Below are positions 35,371 to 47,049 of a stretch of DNA of 64,000 bases, piece by piece (position 1 is the first letter of the stretch; the number at the start of each line of letters is the position of its first letter). The notes below the pieces were generated by a model that was not told where the DNA came from, made no database searches, and saw only the letters and a list, made by a program, of their open reading frames with translations. The DNA is taken from the NCBI RefSeq assembly GCF_002575655.3, contig NC_053037.3, positions 251,381,135 to 251,445,134 on the forward strand, given 5' to 3'. This DNA comes from Aegilops tauschii subsp. strangulata (lineage: Eukaryota > Streptophyta > Magnoliopsida > Poales > Poaceae). Both the position numbers and the translations under genes were made by a program.

Positions 35371-37700
35371 TGATGCCCCCGATTCAATCATACACTAATC
35401 ATGCACGCAAACGTGTACGATCAAGATCAGGGACTCACGGGAAGATATCACAACACAACTCTAAAAACATAAATAAGTCATACAAGCATCATAATACAAG
35501 CCAGGGGCCTCGAGGGCTCGAAAACAAGTGCTCGATCATAGACGAGTTAGCAGAAGCAACAATATCTGAGTACAGACATAAGTTAAACAAGTTTGGCTTA
35601 AGAAGGCTAGCACAAACTGTGATACAGATCGAAAGAGGCGCATGCCTCGTGCCTGGGATCCTCCTAAACTACTCGTGGCTGTCGTCAGCGGCCTGCACGT
35701 AGCAGTAGGCACCTCCGGTGTAGTAGGAATCGTCGTCGACGGTGGTGTCTGGCTCCTGGGCTCCAGCATCTGGTTGCGACAACCAGGTAGAATGGAAAGG
35801 GGGAAAAGAGGGAGAAAAGCAACCGTGAGTACTCATCCAAAGTACTCGCAAGCAAGGATCTACACTACATATGCATGGGTATCTGTGTAAAGAGGCAATA
35901 TCGGTGGACTAAACTGCAGAATGCCAGAATAAGAGGGGGATAGCTAGTCCTGTCGAAGACTACGCTTCCGGCAGCCTCCATCTTGCAGCATGTAGAAGAG
36001 AATAGATGGTAAGTTCACCAAGTAGCATCTCATAGCATAATCCTACCCGGCGATCCTCTCCTCGTCGCCCTGTGTGAGAGCGATCACCGGGTTATATCTG
36101 GCACTTGGAAGGGTGTGTTTTATTAAGTATCCGGTTCTAGTTGTCATAAGGTCAAGGTACAACTCCGGGTCGCCTGTTACCGTGGACACGGCTATTCGAA
36201 TAGATAAACTTCCCTGCAGGGGTGCACCACATAACACAACACGCTCGATCCCCTTTGGCCGGACACACTTTCCTGGGTCATGCCCGGCCTCGGAAGATCA
36301 ACACGTCGCAGCCCCACCTAAGCACAACAGAGAGGTCAGCACGCCGGTCTAAATCCTATGCGCGCAGGGGTCTGGGCCCATCGCCCATTGCACACCTACA
36401 CGTTGCGTGGGCGGCCGAAGAGCAGACCTAGCAACCTCCATTACAAAGGAAGTTGCGTTACCCGGTCCAACCCGGCGCGCGCCGCTCAGTCGCTGATGTC
36501 AAGAAGGCTTCGGCTGATACCACGACGTCGAGTGCCCATAACTGTTCCCGCGTAGTTGGTTAGTGCGTATAGGCCAGTGGCCAGACTCAGATCAAATACC
36601 AAGATCTCGTTAAGCGTGTTATTTTGAAGCAACCACGGACGCCGACCAGGGCCAGGCCCACCTCTCTCCTAGGTGGTCTCAACCTACCCTGTCGCTCCGC
36701 CACAAAGTAACAGTCGGGGGCCGTCGGGAACCCAGGCCCACCTCTACCGGGATGGAGCCACCTGCCCCTTCAGCCCCATCTCCGAACAGTATCATAAGTA
36801 ATGTAACAGTATAAAGTATATATATTGCATATGCCCGTGATCACCTCCCGAAGTGATCACGACCCAGTAGTACAGCATGGCAGACGGACAAGAGTGTAGG
36901 CCACACTAGCATCCTATACTAAGCATTAGGATAGCAGGTAAAGGTATCAACAATTGTAGCAACAATGACAGGCTATGCAGCAGAATAGGATTAACCGAAA
37001 GCAGTAACATGCTACACTACTCTAATGCAAGCAGTAGAGAGAAGGAATAGGCGATATCTGGTGATCAAGGGGGGGGGCTTGCATGGCTGCTCTAGCAAGT
37101 AGGGGTCGTCGACAACGTAGTCGACCGGGGCACCAGCAGCGACGTCAGTCTCATAGTCTACCGGAGAGAAGAGGAGGAAGAAACAATGAATACAATGCAA
37201 ACAAATGCATGACATGACAAGTAACGGTGCCAGGTGTGCCCTAACGCAGTAGGAGGTGATACCGGCGAAGGGGGAAAACATCCGGGAAAGTATCCCCAGT
37301 GTTTCGCGTTTTCGGACAAATGAACCGGAGGGGAAAGTTGCGTGTTTGCTATGCTAGGGATGTGTGGCGGACGAACGGGCTACGTATCCGGATTCGTCTC
37401 GTTGTTCTGAGCAACTTTCATGTACAAAGTTTTTCCATCCGAGCTACGGTTTATTTTATGTTAATTCTAAGAGATTTAATCACTTTTAGAATTTATTTAA
37501 TTATTTTAAATCAACATTATCCAGAATAGTGTTGCTGACGTCATCATGATGTCAGCATGACGTCGGCAGTCAACAGGGTGTTGTCTTAGTCAAACTGACG
37601 TGTGGGTCCCGCGTGTCATTGACTATTTAGTTAATTAACAATAGTTAATTAGGTTAAATAGTTAATTAGGTTAATCTAATCAGGATTAATTATGATACTG
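35371..37700 (-). mobile_element. 5' LTR of element I, truncated
   Basis: On the minus strand the LTR ends GGGGGCATCA at 35371, next to the primer site. About 2.3 kb remain; its start has been lost at the join with element B near 37700. It contains GTGATCAC twice (36837-36844, 36853-36860) and a cluster of TGACGTCA-type boxes at 37536-37565. Long non-coding LTR without coding motif. Confidence 0.82.
37536..37565. promoter_or_regulatory. Three TGACGTCA-type boxes at 11-bp spacing
   Basis: TGACGTCA (37536), TGATGTCA (37547) and TGACGTCG (37558) start exactly 11 bp apart. TGACGTCA is the palindromic core bound by plant bZIP factors. A further TGACGTGT lies near 37597. They fall in the U3 side of the element I LTR. 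Confidence 0.5.
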
Positions 37701-37723
37701 TTCAGTTTAGCTTGACTTTTAAT
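37701..37723. other. Templated filler at the B/I junction
   Basis: TTCAGTTTAGCTTGACTTTT plus AAT at 37701-37723 repeats, with one base difference, the RNase H stretch of B at 37761-37783. It lies exactly at the break between B and the LTR of I. Confidence 0.75.
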
Positions 37724-39929
37724 AGTCCCAATGAATTCAACACATTTAGCATGTCTACGATTCAGTTTAGCTTCACTTTTAATATGTTTCAAAGATTCAT
37801 GATCAGAATGTATAACAAATTCTTTGGGCCATAAATAATGTTGCCATGTTTCTAAAGTCCGAACAAGAGCATATAATTCTTTATCATAAGTAGAATAATT
37901 CAGACTAGGCCCACTCAATTTTTCAGAAAAGTATGCAACAGGTTTGCCATCTTGTAATAACACACCTCCTAATCCAATCCCACTAACATCACATTCAAGC
38001 TCAAAAGTCTTATTAAAATCAGGAAGTTGGAGTAAAGGAGCATGTGTCAACTTATCTTTCAATACCGTGAAGGCTTCTTCCTGTGTGGTACCCCAAACAA
38101 AAGGCACATCCTTCTTTGTAAGCTCATTGAGAGGTGCAGCAATGGTGCGAAAATCTCTCACAAAACGCCTATAGAAACCAGCGAGTCCAAGAAAACTCCT
38201 CACTTGTGTGACCGTTTTGGGCTATGGCCAACTCTCAATAGCTTCAATCTTGGCTTTATCAACTTCAATTCCCTGTGGAGTAACAACATAGCCAAGAAAA
38301 GATACTCGGTCGGTACATAAGGTGCACTTCCCAAGGTTACCAAACAAACATGCATCACGTAGAGCAATAAAAACAACACGTAAATGTTCCAAATGTTCTT
38401 CCAAAGATTTGCTATAAATCAGTATATCATCAAAATAGACTACCACAAATCGTCCAATGAAAGCACGTAAAACTTCATTCATTAGTCTCATGAAAGTACT
38501 AGGTGCATTAGTTGACCCAAAAGGCATGACTAACCACTCATATAAACCAAACTTTGTTTTAAAAGTTGTTTTCCATTCATCTCCCAATTTCATACAAATT
38601 TGATGGTATCCACTACGCAAATCAACTTTGGAGAATATTGTAGAGCCACTCAATTCATCAAGCATATCATCTAGCCTAGGAATATGATGACGATAACGAA
38701 TAGTAATATTATTAATGCCTCTACAATCAACACACATACGCGACGTACCATCCTTTTTCGGCACTAGAATAATAGGAACAACACATGGACTAAGGGATTC
38801 GCGAATATAACCTTTGTCGAGCAGCTCCTATACTTGACGCATAATCTCCTTCGTCTCCTCTGGATTGGTATGATATGGTGCACGGTTGGGTAGCGATGCA
38901 CCAGGAATTAAGTCAATTTGATGCTCAATCCCTCGAATAGGTGGTAATCCCGGTGGCACGTCTTGTGGGAAGACGTCAGCGAACTCCTGCCAAATGTTAT
39001 AACAGCAGGGGGCAATGAGGAAGGCACGTCCTCGAATGAAAAATAATGCCTCTTTGCACACAAAAGCATAGGAAACAGATTTGCTGAAATCTAGCTCATC
39101 AATATCAAATTTGGTGGCAAGTAAACATGCACTTTTCAATTTAATTTCGGAAACACTAGATGGTTTATTATTAGGTTTCATTTGTTGCTCAAATTTTGTT
39201 GCCACAATCTGATTTTCACTCTTATTTTTCTCCTATTTTGCTTTATTAGCTCTATTAATATCATCTTTCAAAATGGAATCAAGAGTCATAGGAAGCAAAG
39301 TAATATTTTTATCCTTATGAACAAGAGTATACTGATTGTTTCTACCATGGTGCACCGAATTTTTATAAAATTGCCATGGTTTACCAAGTAATAAGGAACA
39401 TGCTTGCATAGGTACCACATCACAATCAACATAATCAGCATATGTAGAGATACTAAAATGCACACGAACAGTACGTGTTACCTTAACCTTGCCGCTGTTG
39501 TTGAACCTTTGGATGTAGTAAGGATGTGGATGTGGTCTTGTGGTGAGAGATAGCTTCTCCACCATCTCCATGCTAGCCAAGTTGTTGCAGCTCCCTCCAT
39601 CTATGATCACGCGAACATAACGTTCCTTCACAACTCCCTTGGTATGGAACAAATTATGCCTCTGATTTTGCTCAGCTTGCGTGACCTGCACACTCAAAAC
39701 ACGTTGAGCAACTAAACATTCATACCTGTCTGTGTCTTCAGGAGCCATGTACTGCGCCTCATGATCAGAATCATCTCCTCCGTGTTCTTCACGTGTAATA
39801 AGAGCCAAAGTCTCCTCATCATAGTCACTAGCGGACTCATACCCACCATCCTCAGTAGCTATCATCACACGCTGGGATTTGCATTCTTTCGCATAATGAC
39901 CTCTTCCCTTACTACGACGACAAATAATA
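37724..39929 (-). pseudogene. B protease end, RT and partial RNase H
   Basis: From 39929 down: damaged zinc knuckle (CRRSKGRGHYAKEC, second Cys replaced by Ser), retropepsin VIIDGGSCNNLAS, CSLLLGKPW, then RT ([39 protein letters not shown]) and RNase H ([24 protein letters not shown]) ending at VEFIG. Stops lie at 39233-39235, 38828-38830 and 38222-38224, each at a Gln codon of the relatives (CAG to TAG). The remaining frame is otherwise nearly continuous. The RNase H lacks its last acidic residue. Confidence 0.85.
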
Positions 39930-40905
39930 TCACTTTGTGTGCCCTGTTGATGCCATGGAAGAAGAAGAACTCTGTACAGGCCCGACAGGTGTGCTCTTGG
40001 CAGATAGTGGTGGTTGTGCGTGCTTTCTTGTATCACGGCTGGAGGTGGCTCCTGCTGGTGCAGTGGAAGTAGAGGATGCACGCGGTATCCATGATGAATG
40101 TCGACCTGCAGAAAAGTTAGTTCGCGCCAATGCCTGTCGATCCTGCACTTCACGTTCAGCTTTACAAGCAAGATGGAATAAACGAGTGATATTATTATAC
40201 TCCTTATACTCTAGAATGGTCTGAATCTCTCTATTTAATCCACCCATAAAACGTGCAAGCATAACTTCATTATCCTCAACAATACCACATCTAATCATGC
40301 CAGTTTGTAATTCCTGATAATATTCCTCTACAGAATTTTTTCCTTCTCTTAAACGCTGCAATTTTTGAAGTAATTCACGTTGATAATATGGTGGAACCCA
40401 ACGAGTACGCATAGCAGTTTTCAAAGCAGCCCAAGTAGTTGGAATATTATTTGGATATAATCTACGATGTTCAGACCACCACATACAAGCAAAACTAGTG
40501 AAAGCACAAAGGGCAGCAGCAACACGTCTCTCCTCGGGATATTCTAAACATGTAAAACGTTGTTCGGTTTCTAACTCCCAAACAAGATATATATCAGGAA
40601 CATATCTACCCTCAAATGGTGGAATATTCAATTTCAGTTTAGGAAGATGGTCATGATCTCGTACCTGAGCAGGTAATGCAGCCCTACCATTGCGATTATT
40701 TGCATGTGGACGACCGTGTGCTGGTGGTTGCACGTAGTTCTGATTTTGATCAACCTCATCCTCATAATCTCCAGCATAATCATCCTCTTCCTCATCAGTA
40801 GCAGGAGCCACAGAAGTATCAACAGCAGCACCAATAGGTTGGCGAGGCTCAAGAGGGACACGGCTCGCTCGGCGGAGGGCTGCTTCGCGACGGGGAGGTA
40901 GTCCT

Positions 40906-40993
<88 letters not shown>

Positions 40994-41231
40994 GCAGAGG
41001 TGCGGCAGGTGCAGCCGGTGGTGGTGGTGGAAGACGCACAAGCAGTTCATCAAATCTGTTATCAAGCTTTGTTTCGAATGTCTTCTCAAGGCCAGTTATC
41101 TTATCCATGGACTCTTCAAAATTGTTCAGCGCATCTTGCCCCTGTTCAGTCATCATTTGCTGAAATTTATCATGCAACTCCTTATTCGTCATGTTCTCCC
41201 AGTCAGTCTCATCGACTTATGATCCTACCAT
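39930..41231 (-). pseudogene. B gag, poly-Gln expanded, with stops
   Basis: ATG at the solo-LTR border (minus, 41231-41229), followed by TAA as fifth codon where relatives have [18 protein letters not shown] N-terminus, then a run of 29 or so Gln from a (CAA)n tract, a TGA right after it, then the acidic linker and capsid-like domain ([21 protein letters not shown]). One extra T near 39933 shifts the frame just before the zinc knuckle. Confidence 0.85.
40908..40994. repeat. (TTG)29 microsatellite
   Basis: 87 bp of perfect TTG repeats, (CAA)29 on the coding strand. Copies A and C have only about three to five such units at the same place, so the expansion is specific to B. Confidence 0.95.
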
Positions 41232-42134
41232 GATGAGGACATCAATACCATTGTTACACCCACAGCCCCTGCTGCTATACATACTGGACCAATTACTAGA
41301 GCTCGCGCACGCCAATTAAATTACCAGGTACTTTCGTTTCTTGGTAATGATTCTAATGTTCATGAGAATATGATGCTGCCTAAATTGGATACATTTGTTT
41401 TGCTTACAAATGAAGGGCCTAGCTTTGAGAAGGATGAACATTGGAGCAAGAACAAGCATGGAGATGATGGCATGCGCATGGGGAACAAGAACGGAGTTAC
41501 AAGTGATGATTTCATGACGTTGAAGCCACCATAATGCGTGCATGAAGCCTTGGACGAAATATACAAGATGCTACTTCATAACTTTCGTCCAGAGGCTATT
41601 CTAGGTGCTGCGTCACCTTATTATTGGGCCAGGCCCATGTAATTTCGAAATACTTGAGTATAGGCTGTTTTTAGAGTCCGTATGTGTGGGGAAACAAGAG
41701 ATAGGGTTGGTTTCGGACCCCTTCCCCAAGGGCCACGAAATTACCCCCTCTTCCTCCTTAGGGCGTCGTTTAGACTTTCGGTTTTGTTTAGATTAAAAGT
41801 TCGCCATAGCTGCAACTTCGCGTACTTCGTTTGTGTTCATCGACCAGACAAAGGCGTCACAGAACCCCAGCTTGATCAATAAAGCTTTCATCTTATATTC
41901 GCAATATCCAGATTGCAATCTCAGTTTCTTGCTTGTTCTTCGTTTGCTCGCAGGAAACAGACCCTCGTGGTCAGGTTGATCGTGCTGCGGCGTGGTCAAT
42001 AATCTCTCGGAGTAGGTTTAGCGATTGCTAAGGCGCGGCGTCATCGCACGTTCGTAGTCGGATCATCAAAATCGACTTCCACCAAAGCGATATCCATCAT
42101 CTCATCGAAAGACGAGACACCTTTGCCTCTATCA
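41231..42134 (+). mobile_element. Solo F1 LTR 1
   Basis: 904 bp from TGATGAGGACATC to GCCTCTATCA, flanked by TACCA (41226-41230 and 42135-42139). Opposite in orientation to its host B, inserted at the gag start codon. Complete LTR without internal sequence, so it arose by LTR-LTR recombination of a full element. Confidence 0.96.
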
Positions 42135-42139
42135 TACCA

Positions 42140-43367
42140 TGGTTAGCAGCAATAGAAACACACAAGAATGTGATGCTACAGACTACTAGAAAATGGTGGT
42201 GGTGAGTGTCACAAATCCGTCAAGCAAATCTCAAAGTCTTACCAGTTCTTACCCAGTAGCAGGCGGTGATCGGCAACCGTTGTAGTCAAAACTCTCAAAG
42301 CTTGGATAGAGCGATTACCAGGGAGAGTCAAACACACGACGTAGATGTATATGGAGCTAGGAAGGCTTATAATATGGTAGCAAAAAGGGTCAGCAATAAT
42401 CAATTCAGATATGCAAAGTTGAATAAACGCTCAATGACGGAACTGTGCTGGTCCTAGGCTAGACCGTGCAAGAGACGCGAGCCTAGAACACTAACAAAAT
42501 CGCGGCGCTGCACGTAAACAAGGGAAAAGCACACTCTGGAATTTTTTTTCGCTCTGTTTTTTTGGCGCTCTGTTTTTTTGCGCTCCTCCTTTTTTTGCGA
42601 AAAATAACTATAATGGCGAGTGTCTCAAAACTCTTCCCAGGTCAAACTGACAGGATGGGCACGGAATTTTTTTTGACTATTTTTTTTTTGAAAATCAGGG
42701 CAGCGACGACGAAAAAGTGCGACAAAAAATCACTATCATGGCGAGTGTCTCAAAAGACTTAGAAAAGCCTAAAAATAGGATAGGGAAAAAATATTTTTGG
42801 TCACCAAAATTTTGGCCTAAAAACTGCCCGGGGGTCTATACTTTTTTTTTTCCGAAACCTACTCAGGCAAGGAAACACGAAACGGAAATTAGATGGATCT
42901 CGAAAAGAAACCTAATATGAAAGGAACTCGGATTGGTGGTGGTATATGGCAGTGGTGGTGGTATATGGCAGCGGTGGTGGTATATGGATATGGATCAGTG
43001 GTGGTATATGAATACGGATTGGTGGTGGTAGATGGATACGGATTCAGAGCGGTGGTGGATAAGCGGCGGTGGTAGGTGGCAGGGGTGATGATGATGGTGT
43101 GGTGGCGGCGTGACAACTTATGACCAGAACTCGAAACTCTAAAAGACTAGACGCTAAGACCGGCAACTTGACACGACGATGCAACCGCAAATTCAACAAA
43201 GCAAAATACTGAAAAGACTAGGCAAAGGCTCAGTCTGGTTCGGATAGGATGAACTAACCCTAATTTTTTTTGGCTTTTTCGTGGACTATGGGTATGAAGA
43301 ACAGACTCGATCTAAACTACGAAAAATTGTAAAATCTCACCGAGCAACCTGGAAATCTGATACCACT
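42140..43367 (-). other. Leader of B with repeat array and primer site
   Basis: Untranslated leader. It holds a TGG/TAT-rich tandem array (42925-43080), homopolymer T tracts (42541-42690, 42842-42852), and next to the LTR the primer site TGGTATCAGA on the minus strand. Confidence 0.8.
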
Positions 43368-44249
43368 TGATAGAGGCAAAGGTGTCCCGTGTTTCGATGA
43401 GATGGTGGCTATCGTTTTGGAGGAAGTCGACTTTGACGATCCGACTACGAACGTGCGAGGACGTCGCGCCTTAGCAATAGCTAAACCAACTCCGAGAGGT
43501 TATTGACCACGCCGGAGCACGATCAACCTGATCCCGAAGGTCTGTTTCCTGCAGGCAAACGAAGAACAAGTAAGAGGAAAGCTTTATTGATCAAGGTGGG
43601 GTTCTATGACGGCTTTGTTTGGTCGTTGAACACAAATGAAGTACGCGAAGTTGCGGCTATGGCGAACTTTAATCTAAACAAAACCCAAAGTCTAAACGGT
43701 GCCCTAAGGGTTGTATATATGGTGGAAGAGGGGTAATTTCGTGGCCCTTGGGGAAGGGGTCCAAAACCAACCCTATCTCTTGTTTCCCCGCACATACGGA
43801 CTCTAAAAACAGCCTATACTTATGTATTTCGAAATTACATGGGCCTGGCCCAATAATAAGGTGACGCAGCACCTAAAATAGCCTATGGACGAGTATTATG
43901 AAGTGGCATCTTGTATATTTCGTCCAAGGCTTCATGCACTCATTATGGTGGCTTCAAAGTCCTGAAATCATCACTAGTAACTCCGTTCTTGTTCCTCTCA
44001 CGCATGCCATCATCTCCATGCTTGGTCTTGCTCCAGTGTTCATCCCTCTTATCCATGACAGGCCCTTCATTTGTAAGCAAAACAAATGTATCCAATTTAG
44101 GCAGCATCATATTCTCATGAACATTAGAATCATTACCAAGAAACGAAAGTGCCTGATAATTTAATTGGCGTGCACGAGCTCTAGTAATTGGTCCAGTATG
44201 TATAGCAGCAGGTGCTGTGGGTGTAACAATGGTATTGATGTCCTCATCA
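43368..44249 (-). mobile_element. 5' LTR of element B
   Basis: 882 bp, TGATGAGGACATC at 44249 to CCTCTATCA at 43368 (minus strand). Its tail frame (to 43943) has the VMDKRDEHWS variant, like C, not the SFEKDEHWS variant of A. A deletion of some 30 bp near 43577 removes part of U5. Confidence 0.93.
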
Positions 44250-45008
44250 CCCACGGATCAGCACGTAGGCGTCGATGTGAGGATCAACCCTCCGTCGCTA
44301 GTAAATTTCCATGATGGGAAAATCACAGATAATACACAAGATATGGCCGCCCTTAACTCGGACGTTTTTCTGTATATCTCATACTCGAAATAAAACTCAA
44401 AACTAAACTCCCGTACGCTAAAAAATCCAGAGACTAAATCCTAACAGAATCAAAACCGAAGTACGTGACAAACTAGCACAACTCAAAAGGAAATATATCT
44501 TTTTTTTATTTGGACCTGGACTCTAAAATAACTAATTAACTTACATGCCACATAATTCCCTTGCCATGCAAACTAAGATCAACTGACCCAACCCGTATCC
44601 AATCAGGTGGCGTACGAAACTTTGGCTCCACCTTGTCACGTAAAGGCTCTCTTTTTATCTCTGGTCTCCTCCTTTGCTGCAGATCTATTAGCTTGTATGA
44701 TTTTAACTGCTGATTCAATCCACCCCAGCGTCCTGGTTTTTTATAGTCCAAATCTGTTCATACTATACAACCATGCATCAACCTGTCAATCACATCTCTT
44801 GAATGTAATGCGTGCGCCACGCAATTAATCTTTGGCCTGTTAATTACAGATTTATTCTCGGTCCACACAACTGATGCACACGATCATCTTTTCCTCGATG
44901 AAATATGGCTGCATGCACGTCATTATTTTCTGCAACTTTTCCATGCCTTAATTCTTAACTATCTCAGATTGAGTAGCATCATCAATTGATTTTGTAGTGC
45001 TCGTATCA
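44250..45008 (-). mobile_element. 3' LTR of element E, partial
   Basis: 759 bp matching 47187-47945. It starts TGATACGAGC at 45008 (minus). Like F1 and D, its first part continues the polyprotein frame (SIDDATQSEI and onwards), here with frame damage; the last part (to 44536) ends at a stop. Truncated where B begins. Confidence 0.85.
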
Positions 45009-45055
45009 TCCTCCTTTCCTTGAAACAAAATCGTCCTCGGTTTTGAGTTAACTTT

Positions 45056-46122
45056 CTAAGCCACCTTCTTCTCTAGAACATGCATGTCTATAGTAATTGT
45101 ACCGTCCACCATCAGTTTTAGCATGTGCTTCTTTCCATCATGCATGAACGTATAAGTGTTGGATTTTCCTGCATGCACCGCATCATGATCAAACTGCCAC
45201 AGTCTTCCCAATAACAACTGACACGCATCCATCGGCAAAACATCACAGTCCACCTTGTCAATGTAATCTCCAATCGCAAATGTTACGCGTACCTTGTGTG
45301 TGATTTTTAATTTACCGGAATTGTACAACCACTCCACGTGGTGCGGCCGTGGATGCTGCCACATGGACAGACCCAAGGCTTCCACTAGATCTTTGCTAAT
45401 GGCGTTGGTAAAGCTGCCACCATAAATTATCATCTTGCAAGCATGATTTTTGATCTTACACTGTGTTTTAAAAACACTCCACCGCTGCCCCTTTGCACCA
45501 CCATCCTCTTGCACCTTCTCCACCAAAAGATTCAGCCCCTGTACTGGTGCATTGACTTCTTCCTTTATTTCTTCTTGTTCTTCTCTTCTTTTAAGCAAAC
45601 GAATTTTCCAATCCTTTGTGAACACATCCACTGCCATAGGAATAAAACAAATTCTTTGACCATTCCATGAATAAGAGAAACTATTTTTCTTGACATTCCG
45701 AACAGCCCCAACGCGCATGCACCATGGGTTCCCAAGTAGCAAATGGCACGACACCATGGGCTCTGGACAAACATGGAAAAATTCCGCACAACAATATTTT
45801 CCCAAATACAAAATTAGCAAAATCCGATGCGTAATTTTTATTTCACCTTTGAACCAATGTGTACGGTATTTCAAGAGGCGCCATATTCAGCCCCAATTTT
45901 TTCACCACCTCGATGCTCACCATGTTGACTGCAGAACCTTCATCAATCGTCAAATTGACACATCGCTCCTTCACGACGCAACGAGTGTGAAAAAGAACGA
46001 CCTCGCTGATGCCTTCCTCCTCCATCAATATGTTCTTCCTCAACTTGTTGATGCTCGCCTTTGCAGACAATATTGCAAACTGAATCGCCATGATTAACCT
46101 TAGCTCTGAATAACACTTGATG
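45056..46122 (-). pseudogene. E: two tandem retropepsin-like domains
   Basis: First copy, from about 46070: LFHTRCVVKERC, TIDEGSAVN (catalytic-type Asp kept), VVKKLGL, then after a frameshift near 45860 THWFKGEIKITH and MVSCHLLLGNPW. A Glu/Lys-rich linker (REEQEEIKEEVNAPVQG) follows. Second copy: SVFKTQCKIKNHACK, IIYGGSFTN (Tyr where Asp is expected), LVEALGL, HHVEWLYNSGKLKITHKV and ACQLLLGRLWQFD. The frame ends at TAG 45056-45058; behind it the next codons lead straight into the polypurine tract and LTR (FQGKEDD), so RT to integrase are deleted. Each domain matches the protease of A in motif order. Confidence 0.8.
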
Positions 46123-46127
46123 AAGCA

Positions 46128-47044
46128 TGATGAGGACATCAATACAATTATTACACCCACAGGCCCTGCTGCTATACATACTGGACCAATTACTAGAGCT
46201 CGCGCACGCCAATTAAATTACCAGGTACTTTCGTTTCTTGCTAATGATTCTAATGTTCATGAGAATATGATGCTGCCTAAATTGGATACATTTGTTTTGC
46301 TTACAAATGAAGGGCCTAGCTTTGAGAAGGATGAACATTGGAGCAAGAACAAGCATGGAGATGATGGCATGCGCATGGGGAACAAGAACGGAGTTACAAG
46401 TGATGATTTCAGGACGTTGAAGCCACCATAATGCGTGCATGAAGCCTTGGACGAAATATACAAGATGCTACTTCATAACTTTCGTCCAGAGGCTATTCTA
46501 GGTGCTGCGTCACCTTATTATTGGGCCAGGCCCATGTAATTTCGAAATACATAAGTATAGGCTGTTTTTAGAGTCCGTATGTGTGGGGAAACAAGAGATA
46601 GGGTTGGTTTCGGACCTCTTCCTCAAGGGCCACGAAAGTCCCCCCTCTTCCTCCATATATACAGCCCTTAGGGCGTCGTTTAGACTTTGGGTTTTGTTTA
46701 GATTAAAAGTTCGCCATAGCTGCAACTTCGCGTACTTCGTTTGTGTTCAGCGACCAGACAAAGGCGTCACAGAACCCCACCTTGATCAATAAAGCTTTCA
46801 TCTTATATTCGCAATATCCAGATTGCAATCTCAGTTTCTTGCCTGTTCTTCGTTTGCTCGCAGGAAACAGACCCTCGTGGTCAGGTTGATCGTGCTCCGG
46901 CGTGGTCGATAACCTCTCGGAGTTGGTTTAGCGATTGCTAAGGCGCGACGTCCTCGCACGTTCGTAGTCGGATCGTCAAAGTCGACTTCCATCAAAGCGA
47001 TATTCATCATCTCATCGAAAGACGGGACACCTTTGCCTCTATCA
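46128..47044 (+). mobile_element. Solo F1 LTR 2
   Basis: 917 bp from TGATGAGGACATC to GCCTCTATCA, flanked by AAGCA (46123-46127 and 47045-47049), inside element E. Tail frame 46128-46431 intact. TATATA box near 46657, AATAAA near 46788. Confidence 0.96.
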
Positions 47045-47049
47045 AAGCA

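Larger units (their letters stand above)
37701..44249 (-). mobile_element. Element B: truncated F1 Ty3/gypsy
   Basis: Minus strand. 5' LTR 43368-44249, primer site TGGTATCAGA (minus, 43356-43365), leader, gag, protease, RT and the first part of RNase H. Integrase and 3' LTR are missing; the break near 37701-37723 joins the LTR of element I. A solo F1 LTR (41231-42134) sits at the gag start. On the right B borders element E; no left duplication can exist. Several Gln codons have become stops. Confidence 0.9.

Noticed and set aside
36837..36860. GTGATCAC pair as a hairpin or terminator
   Set aside because: Each GTGATCAC is itself palindromic and short; two copies in 24 bp of an LTR are weak evidence for structure.
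40908..41222. Poly-Leu protein on the plus strand at the TTG repeat
   Set aside because: Antisense reading of the (CAA)n tract of B gag.
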